From positions 21,211,343 through 21,275,342 of the forward strand of contig CM072810.1 in NCBI GenBank assembly GCA_037013495.1: a stretch of 64,000 nucleotides of DNA, written 5' to 3'. A program made the position numbers and the translations under genes. The notes under the pieces are model-generated. The model was not told the origin of the DNA. It saw only the letters and a list, made by a program, of their open reading frames with translations, and searched no databases. Below are positions 46,080-57,888 of this stretch, piece after piece; position 1 is the stretch's first letter, and each line of letters begins with the position of its first letter. The DNA is from Hippophae tibetana (taxonomy: Eukaryota > Streptophyta > Magnoliopsida > Rosales > Elaeagnaceae).

Positions 46080-46730
46080 CGTAAAAACGTAGTTCGTGAT
46101 GATGAAGGTGTAGCATGTGAGGAAGACCTATCTTAAGGCTTTGAGTAAGATTGCGTAGTGTTCTCATCTATGTATCCTAGCCCTTTCTTGTCTCCAATAG
46201 GCTTTTTATAATCTAAAACTTTGTTCAATCTTTTAGCTCCAATTGATAGCCTTTTATAGCTTCTTTGCATTGTTCAAGTTCCTACATCATATTTTGTTTT
46301 TCCTATTCTAAACCTACAAGACTAGAATTGAGACCATTAGTACATTCAAACAAATCAAGATTATCTTTTTCTAGTATCGATAAATTTATTTCATAAGATT
46401 TAGTTTTTTATTGAGTTTAATTACTTCTGCAAGTAACTTATCTTTGTAGACACAACATTGAAAATAGCATTAATATCCTTTTTATTCAACTTACTACTAA
46501 TTTTGTATTTTTTATTATATTTTTTCCTATGTTTAAGAGTAACAACATTATCTTTAGTAACTGTAGATGGTTTCTAACCATAAAACACAAAGTTCTAGAT
46601 GCTTTCATCTATAGATCGTAGAAAAACTCTCATACACGACTTCCAATATGGGAATTAGACCAATCAAAGTAAGGAGCAAGGGTTGTAGATAAACTCTCTC
46701 TCAAGTGATTCATAACAAGATCTTTGGTAA
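46080..46730 (-). pseudogene. Copia-type gag relic
   Basis: The minus strand, read across frames, gives PYFDWSNSHIGSR, then a FLRSIDE..W-like FFYDL.MKASRT, and later NKKDINAIFNVVSTK. This corresponds to the gag of SIRE/Maximus-like Copia elements (FDWxxxxxRMxxFLxSID, NAIFNxV). The tail LEKDNLDLFECTNGLNSSLV with EQCKEAIKGYQLEL looks like its coiled-coil part. Stops and shifts are frequent. No pol follows, so it is an isolated fragment, possibly of the element whose LTR lies at 37702-40902. Confidence 0.4.
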
Positions 46731-47074
46731 AATGAAATAGAAAATATTAAACTATTACAATAATATAGAAACTTACAAGCATTAATACATGTTTAATAGT
46801 AGAGTAGGTTTACTTGAAATAAAGTTTTTAGATAGTAAAATCAATTAATGAATGGAACTAATACTCTTAGATATGGAATGAAACAATATAACCATTGTAT
46901 CATATGGAAGATCTCGAAGGATTGCATGAAACTATTTATATATAGTGCATGAAATACTGAAGATGAAGAGGTAATTATCTCTAAAGAGATGCATAGGTTA
47001 CAGGGGAGTAAAACGGAAAACACTCTAGAGCACGACTATATTATTAAATAACACGTACGTGTTACAAATTTAAC

Positions 47075-47166
47075 AGTAATTCAAATGTTAATAAAATTCA
47101 ATCAATGAAAATAAACTAATAGTAATTCAAATGTTAATAAAATTCAATCAATGAAAACAAACTTAT
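47075..47166. repeat. Tandem duplication, 2 x 46 bp
   Basis: Units at 47075-47120 and 47121-47166 begin AGTAATTCAAATGTTAATAA and are nearly identical. Confidence 0.93.
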
Positions 47167-47222
47167 ACACTTAAATAATTTTTGTGCATCGATAATTTTA
47201 TATAGAATTACTCGAGTAAAAT

Positions 47223-47316
47223 GTTTAAATAATTGTATTAAGATAATTATTAAATAGCGTGAAAAGATGGAACAGCCCTTTTAAGTTCCATGGGCAGAAT
47301 CAATAATTAAAATGCG
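47223..47316. repeat. Direct repeat flanking Copia-2, left copy
   Basis: It contains TTAAATAGCG and GGAACAGCCCTTTTAAGTTC followed by CATGGGCAGAAT. The same block occurs at 52264-52345. Similarity continues more weakly to the right. Confidence 0.85.
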
Positions 47317-47444
47317 AACATACTCTTCTAAGGAATGTGAAACAGAATATTTGCACGGCAATTTTACTAAAGTGAAGAAAGTGATATAAGCACTTTCGGT
47401 TTCATAAGAATTGTTATCAATTATTGTTTGTAAGAACGTGAAAG

Positions 47445-47705
47445 TGTTGTACAATAGTTAAAAATAAAATAAATTTAATAAAGTAAAATAATTACATCGA
47501 TAATTTAATGTAATTCACCATTTAATTTGGACTACATCTATAGGACAAATTCTGAAAAATATTTCTTTTACTAATAAAATTAATGGGTACAAAGTTAGAG
47601 ACAATGCAACAAATTGAGATAAATTCAAAATAAAAACACATAAATGTGGTTGCACCTAATATTTATTTTTTATTTTTTTCCCTTTCCATGTGAACAAAAC
47701 TTACA
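47445..47705 (-). mobile_element. Copia-2 3' LTR, internally deleted
   Basis: It runs from TGTTGTACAATAG to AAAACTTACA on the plus strand. It aligns with both ends of the 5' LTR but lacks about 300 bp corresponding to 51855-52160, which includes the promoter/R region. Confidence 0.85.
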
Positions 47706-47724
47706 AATCTCTCTCTCTCGACTA

Positions 47725-50700
47725 CATGGAGGGCTCCACCAATCCAGTAGTTAAACCATAGTATTCAAAATTTGATCTTGGAAATATTTTTTTCAATATG
47801 TCTTATCCATTTTCCTCTTTATGGATATTCTCAAGGTATAGTAGCTTCTTCTCCATTATATGCATAATCCAGTAACTCACATAAATATGTGTTGATCTCG
47901 AATGAAATGAGGCATTCTTTTCAAGGTGAATAGCACATTGACTATCACAAAATAACTAGTAACTAAAACTTAAGTTTTTTTCAAGAACTTTTTCATCCAT
48001 AGCAACTCTTTACATGCTTCCGTTGCTACTATAAACTTTACTTCTATAGTGGACAGTGCAACACATTTTTTTAACTTTGATTCCATGACACAACTTCCCC
48101 TACAAATGTAATCAGGTAACTTGAAGTGGATTTTCTAGAATCCATATCGCCATCCATATTTGCATATGTGTATTCAACTAACACAAGTTTTTCATTTCCA
48201 AAACATAAGCATATTTTGGAAGAATCTTAAAGATACTTAAAAATCCATTTCACTGTAGCCTAATATTCCTTTCCAAGATTTGAAAGGAATATACTCATAA
48301 CTCCAACTACATGAGTGATATCTAGCCATGTACAAACCATGCTATACATCAGACTTTCAACTACTGAAGCATATACAACCTTTTTCATCTTTTCCTTCTC
48401 TTTGTCTATAGAAGGGCTCTACTTAGAACTTAGCTTCAAGTGATTAGCAAGAGGATAAGTACTCGCTTTTGACAACCATAATTTCTTGGCGCCTTTGTCT
48501 CTAATAATACTCATGCCAAGAATCTGCTATACTGGCCCCAATCCTTTCATGGCAAGAGACTTACTCAATTGTTTTTTCAAGTTGTTGATTTTGGAAATAT
48601 TCTGGCCAAAAAACAACATATCATCCACAAAGAGCAAAAGAATAATGAAATCATCTTCAAAAAATTTCTACCCAAAAATAAAATGGTTAGAAGTAGTATT
48701 TTTGTAGCCTTGATCCCCAATAAAAAAACTCAATTGTCTTGGTGCCTATTTTAAGCCATAGAGGTTTTTCTTCAATTTCCAAACATAATACTTTTTTCCC
48801 TTTTGCTTGAAACCCTCTAGCTACTTCATGTGTATCTCTTCTTCCAAGTCACCACGTAGGAAGGAAGTTTTGACATACATTTGCTCAACCTCAAGGTAAA
48901 GACTTGTTGCTAACCCCAACACAGTACAGATGGATGTCATTTTCACAACTGATGAGAAAATCTCGTCAAAGTCAACTCCTTTTTCTTGGGCTAAATCCCT
49001 TGACAATAAGTCTCGCTTTGTATCACAAACTAGAATTGTGTTCTTCATGTTTTACCCTGAACACCCATTTATTTTTCAAATCCCTCTTCCTTTTGGGCAG
49101 CTTCATTAGCTCAAAATTTTTGTTCTTATGTAAGGACTTCATCTCATCTTGCATTGCCTCAATCCATTTTTTTTAATTCGTCATCCATGGCTTCTTCATA
49201 ATCTCAAGTTCTCCCCCGCCAGTGAAAGTTACATACTCATCTAGAGGATATGTGGTAGAGGGTTGTCTTAGTCTATCATTTCTTCTCAGTGGAACAAGAG
49301 AAGCCGCTGGTGTTTGTGCTAGATAATGAACATCATCATCTCCCTTGTCTTCAAAACTACCTTCTATGGGAGCATAATTTTCATCAGGTGGATAAACTTG
49401 GTCTTCATTTCCAACTTGTCTTGGCACTGATGTTCGAGGAATTAATTCCAAATTTGATGAGTCACCATTGGAATTAGGAACATCCTTCTTCATTTTGAAA
49501 ATATCTTCAATGATCTCATCTTTAACAAATATAGCATCACAGCTCCTAATAAGTCTCTTTGCAACCGGATCATAAAATCTATCACCAAATTGATCTTGAC
49601 CAAAGCCAATAAAAATACATTATATTGTCTTGGCATCAAGTTTGGATCTCCCATCCTTGAGGATATGAAAAACTTCTTTGTAGCCAAACACTTGTAAATG
49701 ATCATAGGAAACATCCTTTCCTAACCACACTTTATCTAGAACATCCATCTTGAGAGGAGTACATAGTGAAAGATTCAACACATGTGCAACTATGAGTCTG
49801 GCTTCACCACATAATGTTTTATGCAACATTTCATGTGAGAATAGACATCTGACTCTCTCCATCAAAGTTTTTTTCATCTTCTCATCTAAGCCATTCAATT
49901 ATGGTGTCTTTGGATGTTTCATCTGATGCCGAATACCATGCTTTTTGCAGTAAGCGTGCAAAGGTCCTATGTATTCTCCACCATTGTTTTTCTGAATGCA
50001 CTTAAGCTTCTTCCCAGTATGTCTCTTAATAGAGGCGTGAAATTCTTTGAAGACATCTAGCACTTGATCCCTTATCTTCAAAAGATATACCCAAGTCTTC
50101 CTTGGACGATCATAAATGAAATTCACAAATTATTGAGCACCACCAAGTGACTTTGGAATAGGTCCACACAAATCTGAATGAATCAAATTTAAAATATTAT
50201 TCATTCTATAAAGAAGGGAACTCTTGAAAGCAACTCTATTTTGCTTTCCTACTAGACAATCAACACATTTCTCCAAATGTACTTCATCCATTTCAGGCAG
50301 TATCTTTTTCTTGGATATACTTGTCATACCTTCTTCACTTATATGACTGAGCTTCCTATGCCATCATTCAACTGCATTGTCTTTCTCCACAGCATTTACT
50401 ATGTCAGTGGAGAGCTTCGCTTGCATTATATACAGAGTTGTATTCTACTTACATCTAGCCACTACTAAGGTGCCTTTTGTAAGTTTCTATTTGTCATAAA
50501 TGAAAAATAAATAGCCTTCATTTTCAAGTTTGCATACAGAGATCAAATTTAGGCACATATCTGGAATATGCCTGACATTCTTCAGAAATAGTCTGGTTCT
50601 ATTACACCAAAACTTCCAGGTGTGTATGATAGGAAAAATTCTTTATGTGATGTAGCACCACTATCAATCACCCAAATGGTCTCGTGTGATGTAAGATTGG

Positions 50701-51525
50701 TAAAATCTTTATCATAAACGATATTAAACTCGTCTATGGTATTTTTTTACTCATCATCACTATTGTCGCCTTTCTTCACTACTTTGCCTTTGTTTGCTTC
50801 ATGTTCCTTCTTGAAGACCCGACAAAATTTCTTGATATGACCCTTCCTCTTACACTGATGGCATTTAATATTGTCATATTTGTTTAATTTTCCTCTGCTC
50901 TTGTCTCTTGGTTTCTATTCTTTATACTATCTCCTTCCTCTGAACTCTATTTTAAGGGCTTGTGCTTTTGAATCTCTCTCCCTCCTATGTTTCTCATATG
51001 ACAAAAGGACTTCTATAACAACTTCAAACTCCATCTTGTTGTGAGATAATTATATAACGAGGGTAGTGATGCCAACAACATCACATCTTTCTCTTCATCT
51101 TCGAAACTCACATTGAATCTTGCTAAGTGAAAAATATTGTTATTGAAACCGCTAACATGCTACATCATGCTCACATTATCTTCCTTCCTTATATGATATA
51201 GCTTTTTCCATAAATAACATTTAATTCAAAGGTTCTTAAATATGTACACATTTTCTAGTGTCTCCTATGTTTCTTTTGTAGTCTTAAAATTTTTTTATTC
51301 AATATTATGTAAGACACTCTCTGAGAGATTTAGATGGATTGTACTGGTTGTTATCTCATCTATCTCCTCTCACTGTTCCACAGTGATGGTTGCTGCCTTC
51401 TTTTCTTTCCCCAACAATGCCTTATATACCTTCTGTTGAATGAGAATATTCTTCATCCTCCTTTGCCATAAAGAGAAATTATTATTTCCATTAAATTTCT
51501 CAATATCTATCTTTTGGCTTGACAT
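47725..51525 (-). pseudogene. Copia-2 gag-pol polyprotein, degraded
   Basis: Gag starts MSSQKIDIEKFNGNNNFSLW at 51525. Pre-integrase reads WWHRKLSHISEEGM near 50350, then VHLEKCVDCLVGKQNRVAF (50260). Integrase has HSDLCGP, then KNNGGEYIGP where the family has DNGGEY, so the second catalytic Asp is Asn. Its end reads KDVSYDHLQVFGY (about 49700). RT gives KGVDFDEIFSSVVKMTSI and EVEQMYVKTSFLRGDLEEEI (48821-49000), with an intact LLLFVDDML (about 48610-48640). RNase H gives SRKSTSSYLITFVGEVVSW, then KKCVALSTIEVKFI and ACKELLWMKKFL (about 47940-48160). Stops and frameshifts occur throughout. The open frames at 48821-49048, 49173-49493, 49490-49714, 49620-49898, 49899-50126 and 50130-50327 are fragments of this one gene. 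Confidence 0.93.
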
Positions 51526-51647
51526 TTTTTTCGATGTGTTTTTTTTTCTACAAATAAATATGCCCTGGACCTAATAAAATATTTTTTGATATGGAAGATC
51601 AGTCTATACTGCAATCACAGAGCATACTAAGAATTTTACTAGACCAA

Positions 51648-51658
51648 CTCTGATACCA
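51648..51658 (-). other. Copia-2 primer-binding site
   Basis: On the minus strand TGGTATCAGAG lies two bases from the LTR end. It is complementary to the initiator methionyl-tRNA 3' end used by most plant Copia elements. Confidence 0.93.
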
Positions 51659-51660
51659 GT

Positions 51661-52103
51661 TGTTGGGACATAATGGGTAAAAATAAAATAAATTGAATAG
51701 AGTAAAATAATGACATCAACAATTTAACGTGATTTACTCTTTAATTTGAGCTACGTCTATAGTACAAACTCCAAAAAAATATTTCTTCCACTAATAAAAT
51801 TATGGGTATAAAGTGAGAGACAATACAACAAATTGAGATAAATCCAAAATAGTGATACAAGTGTTTCCAAACTCACTATTGTGTCACTACTTTTTAGAAA
51901 AATATCCCAAATATTTTTGTAAAATATTCTCTCACACTCTCTCGCATACACAACACTATTTTTCATCAAATGAATTTTTTTTTGTTTTGCTTTGCTTTGC
52001 TTCTGTTCTTTTGGTGTATCTCTCCCAGGTAAAAACATTACAAATCCCTTATGTGGTCAGAAATAGGCCACGTAGCTAGCCAAATTTTAGCCACAAAAAT
52101 GTA

Positions 52104-52138
<35 letters not shown>

Positions 52139-52213
52139 TATTTGATAAATTTGTCAAATGTGATTGCAACTAACATTTTTATTTTCTTCCCCTTCCATTT
52201 GAATAGAACGTAT
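51661..52213 (-). mobile_element. Copia-2 5' LTR
   Basis: On the plus strand it begins TGTTGGGACATAATGGG. It aligns with 47445-47705 at both ends and has the extra central block missing from the 3' LTR. A (TA)12 microsatellite lies at 52115-52138. The outer end is approximate because the terminal TG is mutated. Confidence 0.85.
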
Positions 52214-52744
52214 TTTATTTATGAAAATATAACATCTAACTTGTGAAATTGTAATAGTAATAAAACCCTTAAATAATTGTATTTTGTATTAAATAGCGTA
52301 AAATGGATGGAACAGCCCTTTTAAGTTCCATGGGCAGAATTGTTCTGGGCACTTGATTATAAACAAATGGGAACATTGTTAAGAAAATGAAAAGGTTACT
52401 TGATTTTAATAATTAATTAATATTTAATGTTGATTATACGAGGAAGTGCATTAGTTTTTGTGATAGATCTTATCATTAAAAATACTACATGTTATTTATG
52501 GAGTTTTTATATATAATAATCTCCTTTTAAAATTAAAACTCATTCTTTTATAATAATTATAAGATATAAATATTGGAATTTTTATTCATATTTCCATCCA
52601 ATTGTGTGGCTCATGTGTTGATGAATAGATAGAAAAGACAATTACTGAATTATAAGATTTTTTTCCTCTTAAACCAGATTGATGATAGCCAATAAATAGC
52701 AATAGCAAGATAAATTTATAGTACGTTACATTATTAATAATGCT
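52214..52744. other. Spacer with right copy of the Copia-2 flanking repeat
   Basis: It contains the repeat copy 52264-52345 (GGAACAGCCCTTTTAAGTTC core, as at 47223-47316). Weaker similarity continues to about 52440. Otherwise it is AT-rich with no gene recognised. Confidence 0.7.
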
Positions 52745-53345
52745 AGTTTTTTTAAATGAATGGTTGTACTTGATAAACTATAAAAATGCATAAAGACATT
52801 CCAACTAGGTCCGCACCCTCGCAACATCTTTTTTTCATCTAGCACATCGAATATTTTTTAATTGATAAAAAATATAATACAAACTAATTTAAAAAAAACT
52901 ATTAGGTTGTTGTTAGCATCCAAAAAATAAAAATATTAACAAATGGTGGGATATCCCATCAACATGTAGATGTACTAATATTAGGAACCGTAGAAACTAT
53001 TCAATCAACTAGAGCATTGCTCTCCCTATATATGACTAATCTTTTCTAAATAGTCAACTTACGTAGAGTACCATCTCTACGGCACTGATAATGATCTAGG
53101 GTAAAAAAAAGTCACAACATAATATTGGCCTATCAAAGGTGATAGCATACAATATTGCGTGAATAACTATAGCGAGCTTTGTCTCAAAAACATATGTAAC
53201 CCCAAGTAGAATATAGAAATTACCTTTGACAAAGGATTGATATATGAACTACACCTACACAACCTACTAGACCAAATAATTAAAAAATGACACCATTTTT
53301 GTTGACCTTTATCCACCCCAAAGACGACGATTTATAAATTAGCTC
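52745..53345 (-). pseudogene. LINE 3' fragment with RNase H domain
   Basis: The minus strand, read across shifted frames, gives WIKVNKNGV near 53300 (family pattern WIKxNxDGA). Then FVKGNFYILLGVTYVFETKL and AIVIHAILYAI lie near 53130-53210 (pattern GxxxAFEAELxAxIxAI), SHIYRESNALVD near 53010 (HIYREGNxxAD), and WWDIPPFV near 52945. This is the RNase H tail of plant LINEs. A 3' UTR and a short A-tail (52745-52753, T-run on the plus strand) follow. The RT and everything upstream are missing, as is usual for 5'-truncated LINEs. Stops are numerous. Confidence 0.65.
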
Positions 53346-54029
53346 TACAATCCATGGAACTCATATTGGAATCCTTGTGTATGCAATCTTCAAAGGACTG
53401 CGAGATCATCCATTATATTTTACATAGGCCCACGATGTGATAGGCTCACTTCATGAATAAAATATCAAACTATAAAAAATACGAAGCTTAGAGACGTATG
53501 TTTGTCCTCGTAACAAACATTATTCATTTAGAACTTTTATTGTTTGTTGATTAAAATGAATGATAGATTATTAAGTTATTTAATACCTTTAGCACTTATT
53601 AATTATTAAAACTCTTATTTGAAAAACAATAAGAAAGTAACAAACAAATTTATACTAATCTAAAAAAAATCAATAAGTTAAACTGAAACAAAAAAAACAA
53701 TAGTTATGTTTTGTTATAATTATTAATATTCTTAGTTTTCATTATTTTTCTCCTAATTATCTTCATTTTCCCTAGATTTTAATTCTTCTATCTTAAATCT
53801 CTAATTTTGAATCCCAACCCAATCACATCTCTTTATACTATTCTCCACTATTATTTTTACCTGATTCACGTCAATAACTAATTAAAAGTAAATATTAAAA
53901 ATTTAGAATTTATTAAACAAATTATTTCCAATAAGATGCATTAAGACATTCCAATAAGATTTACACTTCTTTAGCACTATGCTCATCTATCTCAACAACT
54001 ATAAATACTATTAAATTTAGTAAAGAGAA
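53346..54029. other. AT-rich spacer
   Basis: Upstream of the RNase H segment there may be more LINE sequence (to about 53520). Beyond that no feature is recognised. Confidence 0.45.
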
Positions 54030-54392
54030 AAGATTGTTCTACACCAAACTTCAGAGTTGTTGAAAAAATATCATCGAACTTTGATTTATTATTTTCATAC
54101 CATTAAATTTTACAATTGTTACAAAAATATCATTAAATATTTTTGTTACTTCTATATTATTAAACTTTGTAAAGTGTTACAAAAATACCATACATGTCAA
54201 TTAGGTAACGGGAGTTAACGATAAGATACTTGTATGCCAATGGTATTTTTATTACATTTATAAAGTTTAATGGTATGAAAATAACAAACAAATAAAATTA
54301 GATGGTATTTTTGTCAAATTTATTAAGTTTAAAAGTATGAAAGTAACAAATCAAATAACAATTCTCATAGTTTAGTGGTAAAAAAATCTATT
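54030..54392. mobile_element. Foldback element 1
   Basis: The left arm (AGATTGTTCTACACCAAACT at 54030) and the inverted right arm (AGATTTTTTTACCACTAAAC) pair imperfectly over most of the element. Within each arm ACAAAAATA(T/C)CAT and TTTCATACCATTAAA motifs recur. There is no coding capacity. It looks like a MITE-like foldback of the type common in plant intergenic DNA. Confidence 0.65.
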
Positions 54393-54419
54393 TACTCTTA
54401 AATAATTGTTTTCTTTTTA

Positions 54420-54742
54420 AATTAATTTTCTACCACCAAATTTTAGGAGTTACTACAAAAATATGATCGAATGTTTTTGTTGCTTTCATACTATTAAACT
54501 TTATAAATTTTATAAAAATAATATAAACTTACATATCATTAAACTTTACATAAGCTATAAAGATATTATCTATGTATGTATAACTTGTCATTAACTTCAG
54601 TTAATTGATCGACTTCAATGATATTTGACAAAAAAATTAATGATATTTTTGTAATATTTACAAAATTTAATAGTATATAAGTGACAAAAGAATTGATGAT
54701 ATTTTTATAACAATTCTTAAAATTCGATAGTAAATATCCTTT
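54420..54742. mobile_element. Foldback element 2, same family
   Basis: The left arm ATTTTCTACCACCAAATTTT and the inverted right arm ATTTACTATCGAATTTTAAG are followed by the same GAGTTACTACAAAAATATGA/GAATTGTTATAAAAATATCA order. The family motifs match foldback 1. The two elements lie about 30 bp apart. Confidence 0.65.
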
Positions 54743-54969
54743 TAGAAAGGAGAGAAGTAAAAATCTAGTTACCTAACAAATTAATTAGATTATTTATTTT
54801 AACAATATTTCTTCATACCTTTTTACAAAGTTTAACATAAATTTTTTACCCTTTCTAATAAAAGTAACAAAAAGAAACATTATATTTAAGTAATTTATTT
54901 TTCTAAAATAAATAATCTTAATATAATGTTAGTTATTACTTATAAAAAAATTTATATATACTTATCAAA
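54743..54969. other. AT-rich spacer before LTR G
   Basis: No feature recognised. Confidence 0.5.
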
Positions 54970-56311
54970 TTATAACCACCAACTCACGTAAGTGCACGGG
55001 TCAAAACCAATAGCTTAGTAAAATAGAGAATGATGAATATAATGATGGTGACCTCATGAGTGGAAAAAGAAATGTCCTTGTGTTACACCCTTTTAACATT
55101 TAACTTACCATATCATTTATGTCAAATTTGATGAAAACTTATGCAAGAGTCCATGATCCGATATACTACCAAGTTAAGGAGATACAAACTTTTGAATGAT
55201 TCAATCCTAACTCGTAAAAACATAAAAGTACACACTTAAGTAGATAATGCAGTAGAAGAGAAGCAAACAACTTTTCACAATAGATATTATATAATCAAGA
55301 GAAAGTAGAAAAATATTAAATGCTTTCTAATAAGAGTTTTAAGCTACAATATGTTGTAACATACATACCTTAAGCTCATATTGTACTGGCACAAAAAATG
55401 GATCATGCATAACAAGCGATGCATCGAGATAAAACTAGATATAAACCATAACTATATGGTAACATCCTCAGATTGCTTAACACAACCATTTAGCAATAAA
55501 AAGTCTACTAAAAAATAAAAAAAATTATAACCTAAAAGAAATAATGCTACTATTTTCTCTATCAATGAGGACCTCTATCCAAACTATTTAATGCTGCTCT
55601 TGCTTACTACTTCAACAACAAATTGGTTAGACACACGAACCTGGCTCTCTTCCACAACTAACACCACCCAATATGGTGTGATCAATAGCCACCGATTAGT
55701 AATGAGAAATGTATACAACAAGAAACCTTGAGGATCACTCTCAATCTCAAAGTACCAAAGGACACACTATCCTTCACAGAAATCAAATTATGTATAGGTT
55801 ACGATTTGATCACTAAGCATAATAAATGACCAAGACTCAAATGTAAGCTCTTCAAAATGATTTAAGAATCTCGATGTGAATTTTGGCAGAGTTTTGATAC
55901 TAAATTTAATAAGTAATGAAAAGAGATAAGTAAGGGTTATTTATAGAACTCGATTGGCCACCTTGCCGACACCTCGCCAACCACCTTGCCAAAGGTGGGT
56001 GGTGACAAGTTTCCAAAAATAGATTTTTTTTCATTTCCAAAAATTTCAAGTAAATTCTACAAGTAGCCATACCCGAAATGAACCAAAATCCATCAATCTC
56101 GACTTAGCATGCATACTAAAACAACCAATCCTGTGGTGTGTAAAAAAATGCTTTCAATCATATTGTTCCTTACTATATGCGTGTGTATATTATTGATTCA
56201 TAATAATCAACCTTACATAAAGGAAGATAGAACACTAAATAAAAATAAATAGACATCGTGTTCTGTATAGGGAGGCCAACACACATAAAAATTTATAAAA
56301 GGACTTACATT
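54970..56311 (-). mobile_element. LTR G, 3' LTR (left end approximate)
   Basis: The minus strand starts TGTAAGTCCTTTTATAAATT at 56311, next to a purine tract AAAGGTAAAGGGAGAA (56312-56327). A minus-strand TATA box TCTATAAATAAC lies at about 55937-55948, with a CCACCTTGCC/CTCGCCAACC block (55960-56010) just upstream of it. The U5 end is near 54970-55000, where the plus strand reads CACGTAAGTGCACGGGTC, a typical LTR right end in inverted form. A partial second copy lies at 59360-59510. The start resembles family H (TGTAAGG..GTGTTGG), but the body differs. Confidence 0.6.
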
Positions 56312-56327
56312 CTCCCTTTACCTTTCC

Positions 56328-57888
56328 ATGTCAAAATATTGCACAACTAAATACATATTCACATCTATCATGAGATGATCATGAAGATGACCTAAAGATG
56401 TCTGTTCCCATGAACAAAACATCAATGAGCACCCAAACTCGAAAAACACACCTAAATCAAGTGCATCCAATTTGTGCACTTCATCCAACTTCATGTATTA
56501 ACTCATCCATTCTACCACTCTAAAACATAAGTGTCTCACCACTATAGCACACATGAAGCTCAAAGACTTCAATCTATGCATGTAGCGTACACACATGAAC
56601 AAACATATATCTTATGAACATATCATGCATAATAATGTGTAGTCTAACCATGTACTATCATATCACCTCTACACAGGTAAACACCAATAGGAAAATCATA
56701 TGCATAGCACATAAAATCCCCTTGAATTTATGCAACACTCCCTTAAGTATATGCAAGTCAGTCACAAGATGTAGGGCAATCATGACTAAAACTAGTTATA
56801 CACTGAGAAACTTCTCCATCTTTTTTACACTAAAAGTCAAATGAACACACCTATATGAGAAAGAGAAAGCATACAAATATGCAATTATTTTAATAACCAT
56901 GCAACATTACAGATAGGATTAAGAGAGAAAATAATTCGAACAAACTAAAGTATAAATTAAGGAACAATTGCAAACTTATACTCATTAAAACAACTTTATT
57001 TTACAAAAAAATAAGTTTAGAAATAAACTAAAGCAATGAAAAATAAACAAAGCAAAAAACATAAATAGAGATCAACACTCTCTATCACCCTTTACAACAA
57101 CATCATTCCCTTGAACACCACTTTGAGAAGATTTTCCAACATCAGAAGGGGCAATAGGTGATGTAGTAGTTTGTGAATTGCGATTGTCATTGGAAAACTG
57201 GTCAAAGGAAAGGTTGGTTTAAAAGGGAACACTATATTCATCTCTACCAAACATGTCAAACATAGAGTACAACGACCTAAGATATGAAGCACCCATGTAA
57301 GGAGGTCTAGTTAGGGTAGGATGAGGTCTGGCTGAGGTAGAAGAAATGGATTAATCATGAAAAGATGATAAAATAGGATGATAAGAAGCATCAACACCCT
57401 AAGAAAAAGCATGAAAACAATGCATATCGTTGACAATCATGTTCCAAGTTTGTAACTACTAAAACAATTAGACCAAAGTTGAGTAGACTCTGTATTTAGG
57501 GAGGTAGAAGTCTAAAGAGTGGAAAAAATAGGAATGGATTCACAACGAGTAGACTGAGTAGTATTCAAAGAATATGAAAAAGAAGTGCTAGTAGATGAAC
57601 ACCTACACCCATGATTGTTGGAAACAATAATTAAATAGAGAACAGACCTACTCAAATATTCTAAATAAATTTGATGAAAAATAATGGAACCTCATATGCA
57701 AATCAAAGAGAGATAATGGAGTGCAGAAGAAAATGGAGCAACCCTACAGAAAATGATAGTTCAATGGATCATACCAACAAGATATAAATCATCACCATTT
57801 AGAATCGCATAGAGGAAGTGTCCTCGATACGAAAGGAGTGTATGAAGATGAGAACATGGATGAATAACAACACTAACAATAATATTAA
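56328..57888 (-). other. LTR-G element internal region, left part
   Basis: AT-rich internal sequence. A minus-strand frame near 57060-57330 reads a Ser/Thr/Asn-rich stretch (SSTSARPHPTLTRPPYMGAS, then NDNRNSQTTTSPIAPSDVGK) that could be the C-terminal tail of the gag-like protein starting at 59332. No pol domain is recognised. The region ends at the MITE. Confidence 0.45.

Larger units (their letters stand above)
47445..52213 (-). mobile_element. Ty1/Copia retrotransposon Copia-2
   Basis: Paired LTRs lie at 47445-47705 and 51661-about 52213. A methionyl-tRNA primer-binding site (minus TGGTATCAGAG, 51648-51658) and a purine tract (minus GTCGAGAGAGAGAGATT, 47706-47722) frame a polyprotein in the order gag, protease, integrase, RT, RNase H. 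Strings typical of Tnt1-like Copia elements are abundant. The internal gene is full of stops. The right end of the right LTR and the target duplication are not certain. Confidence 0.92.
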
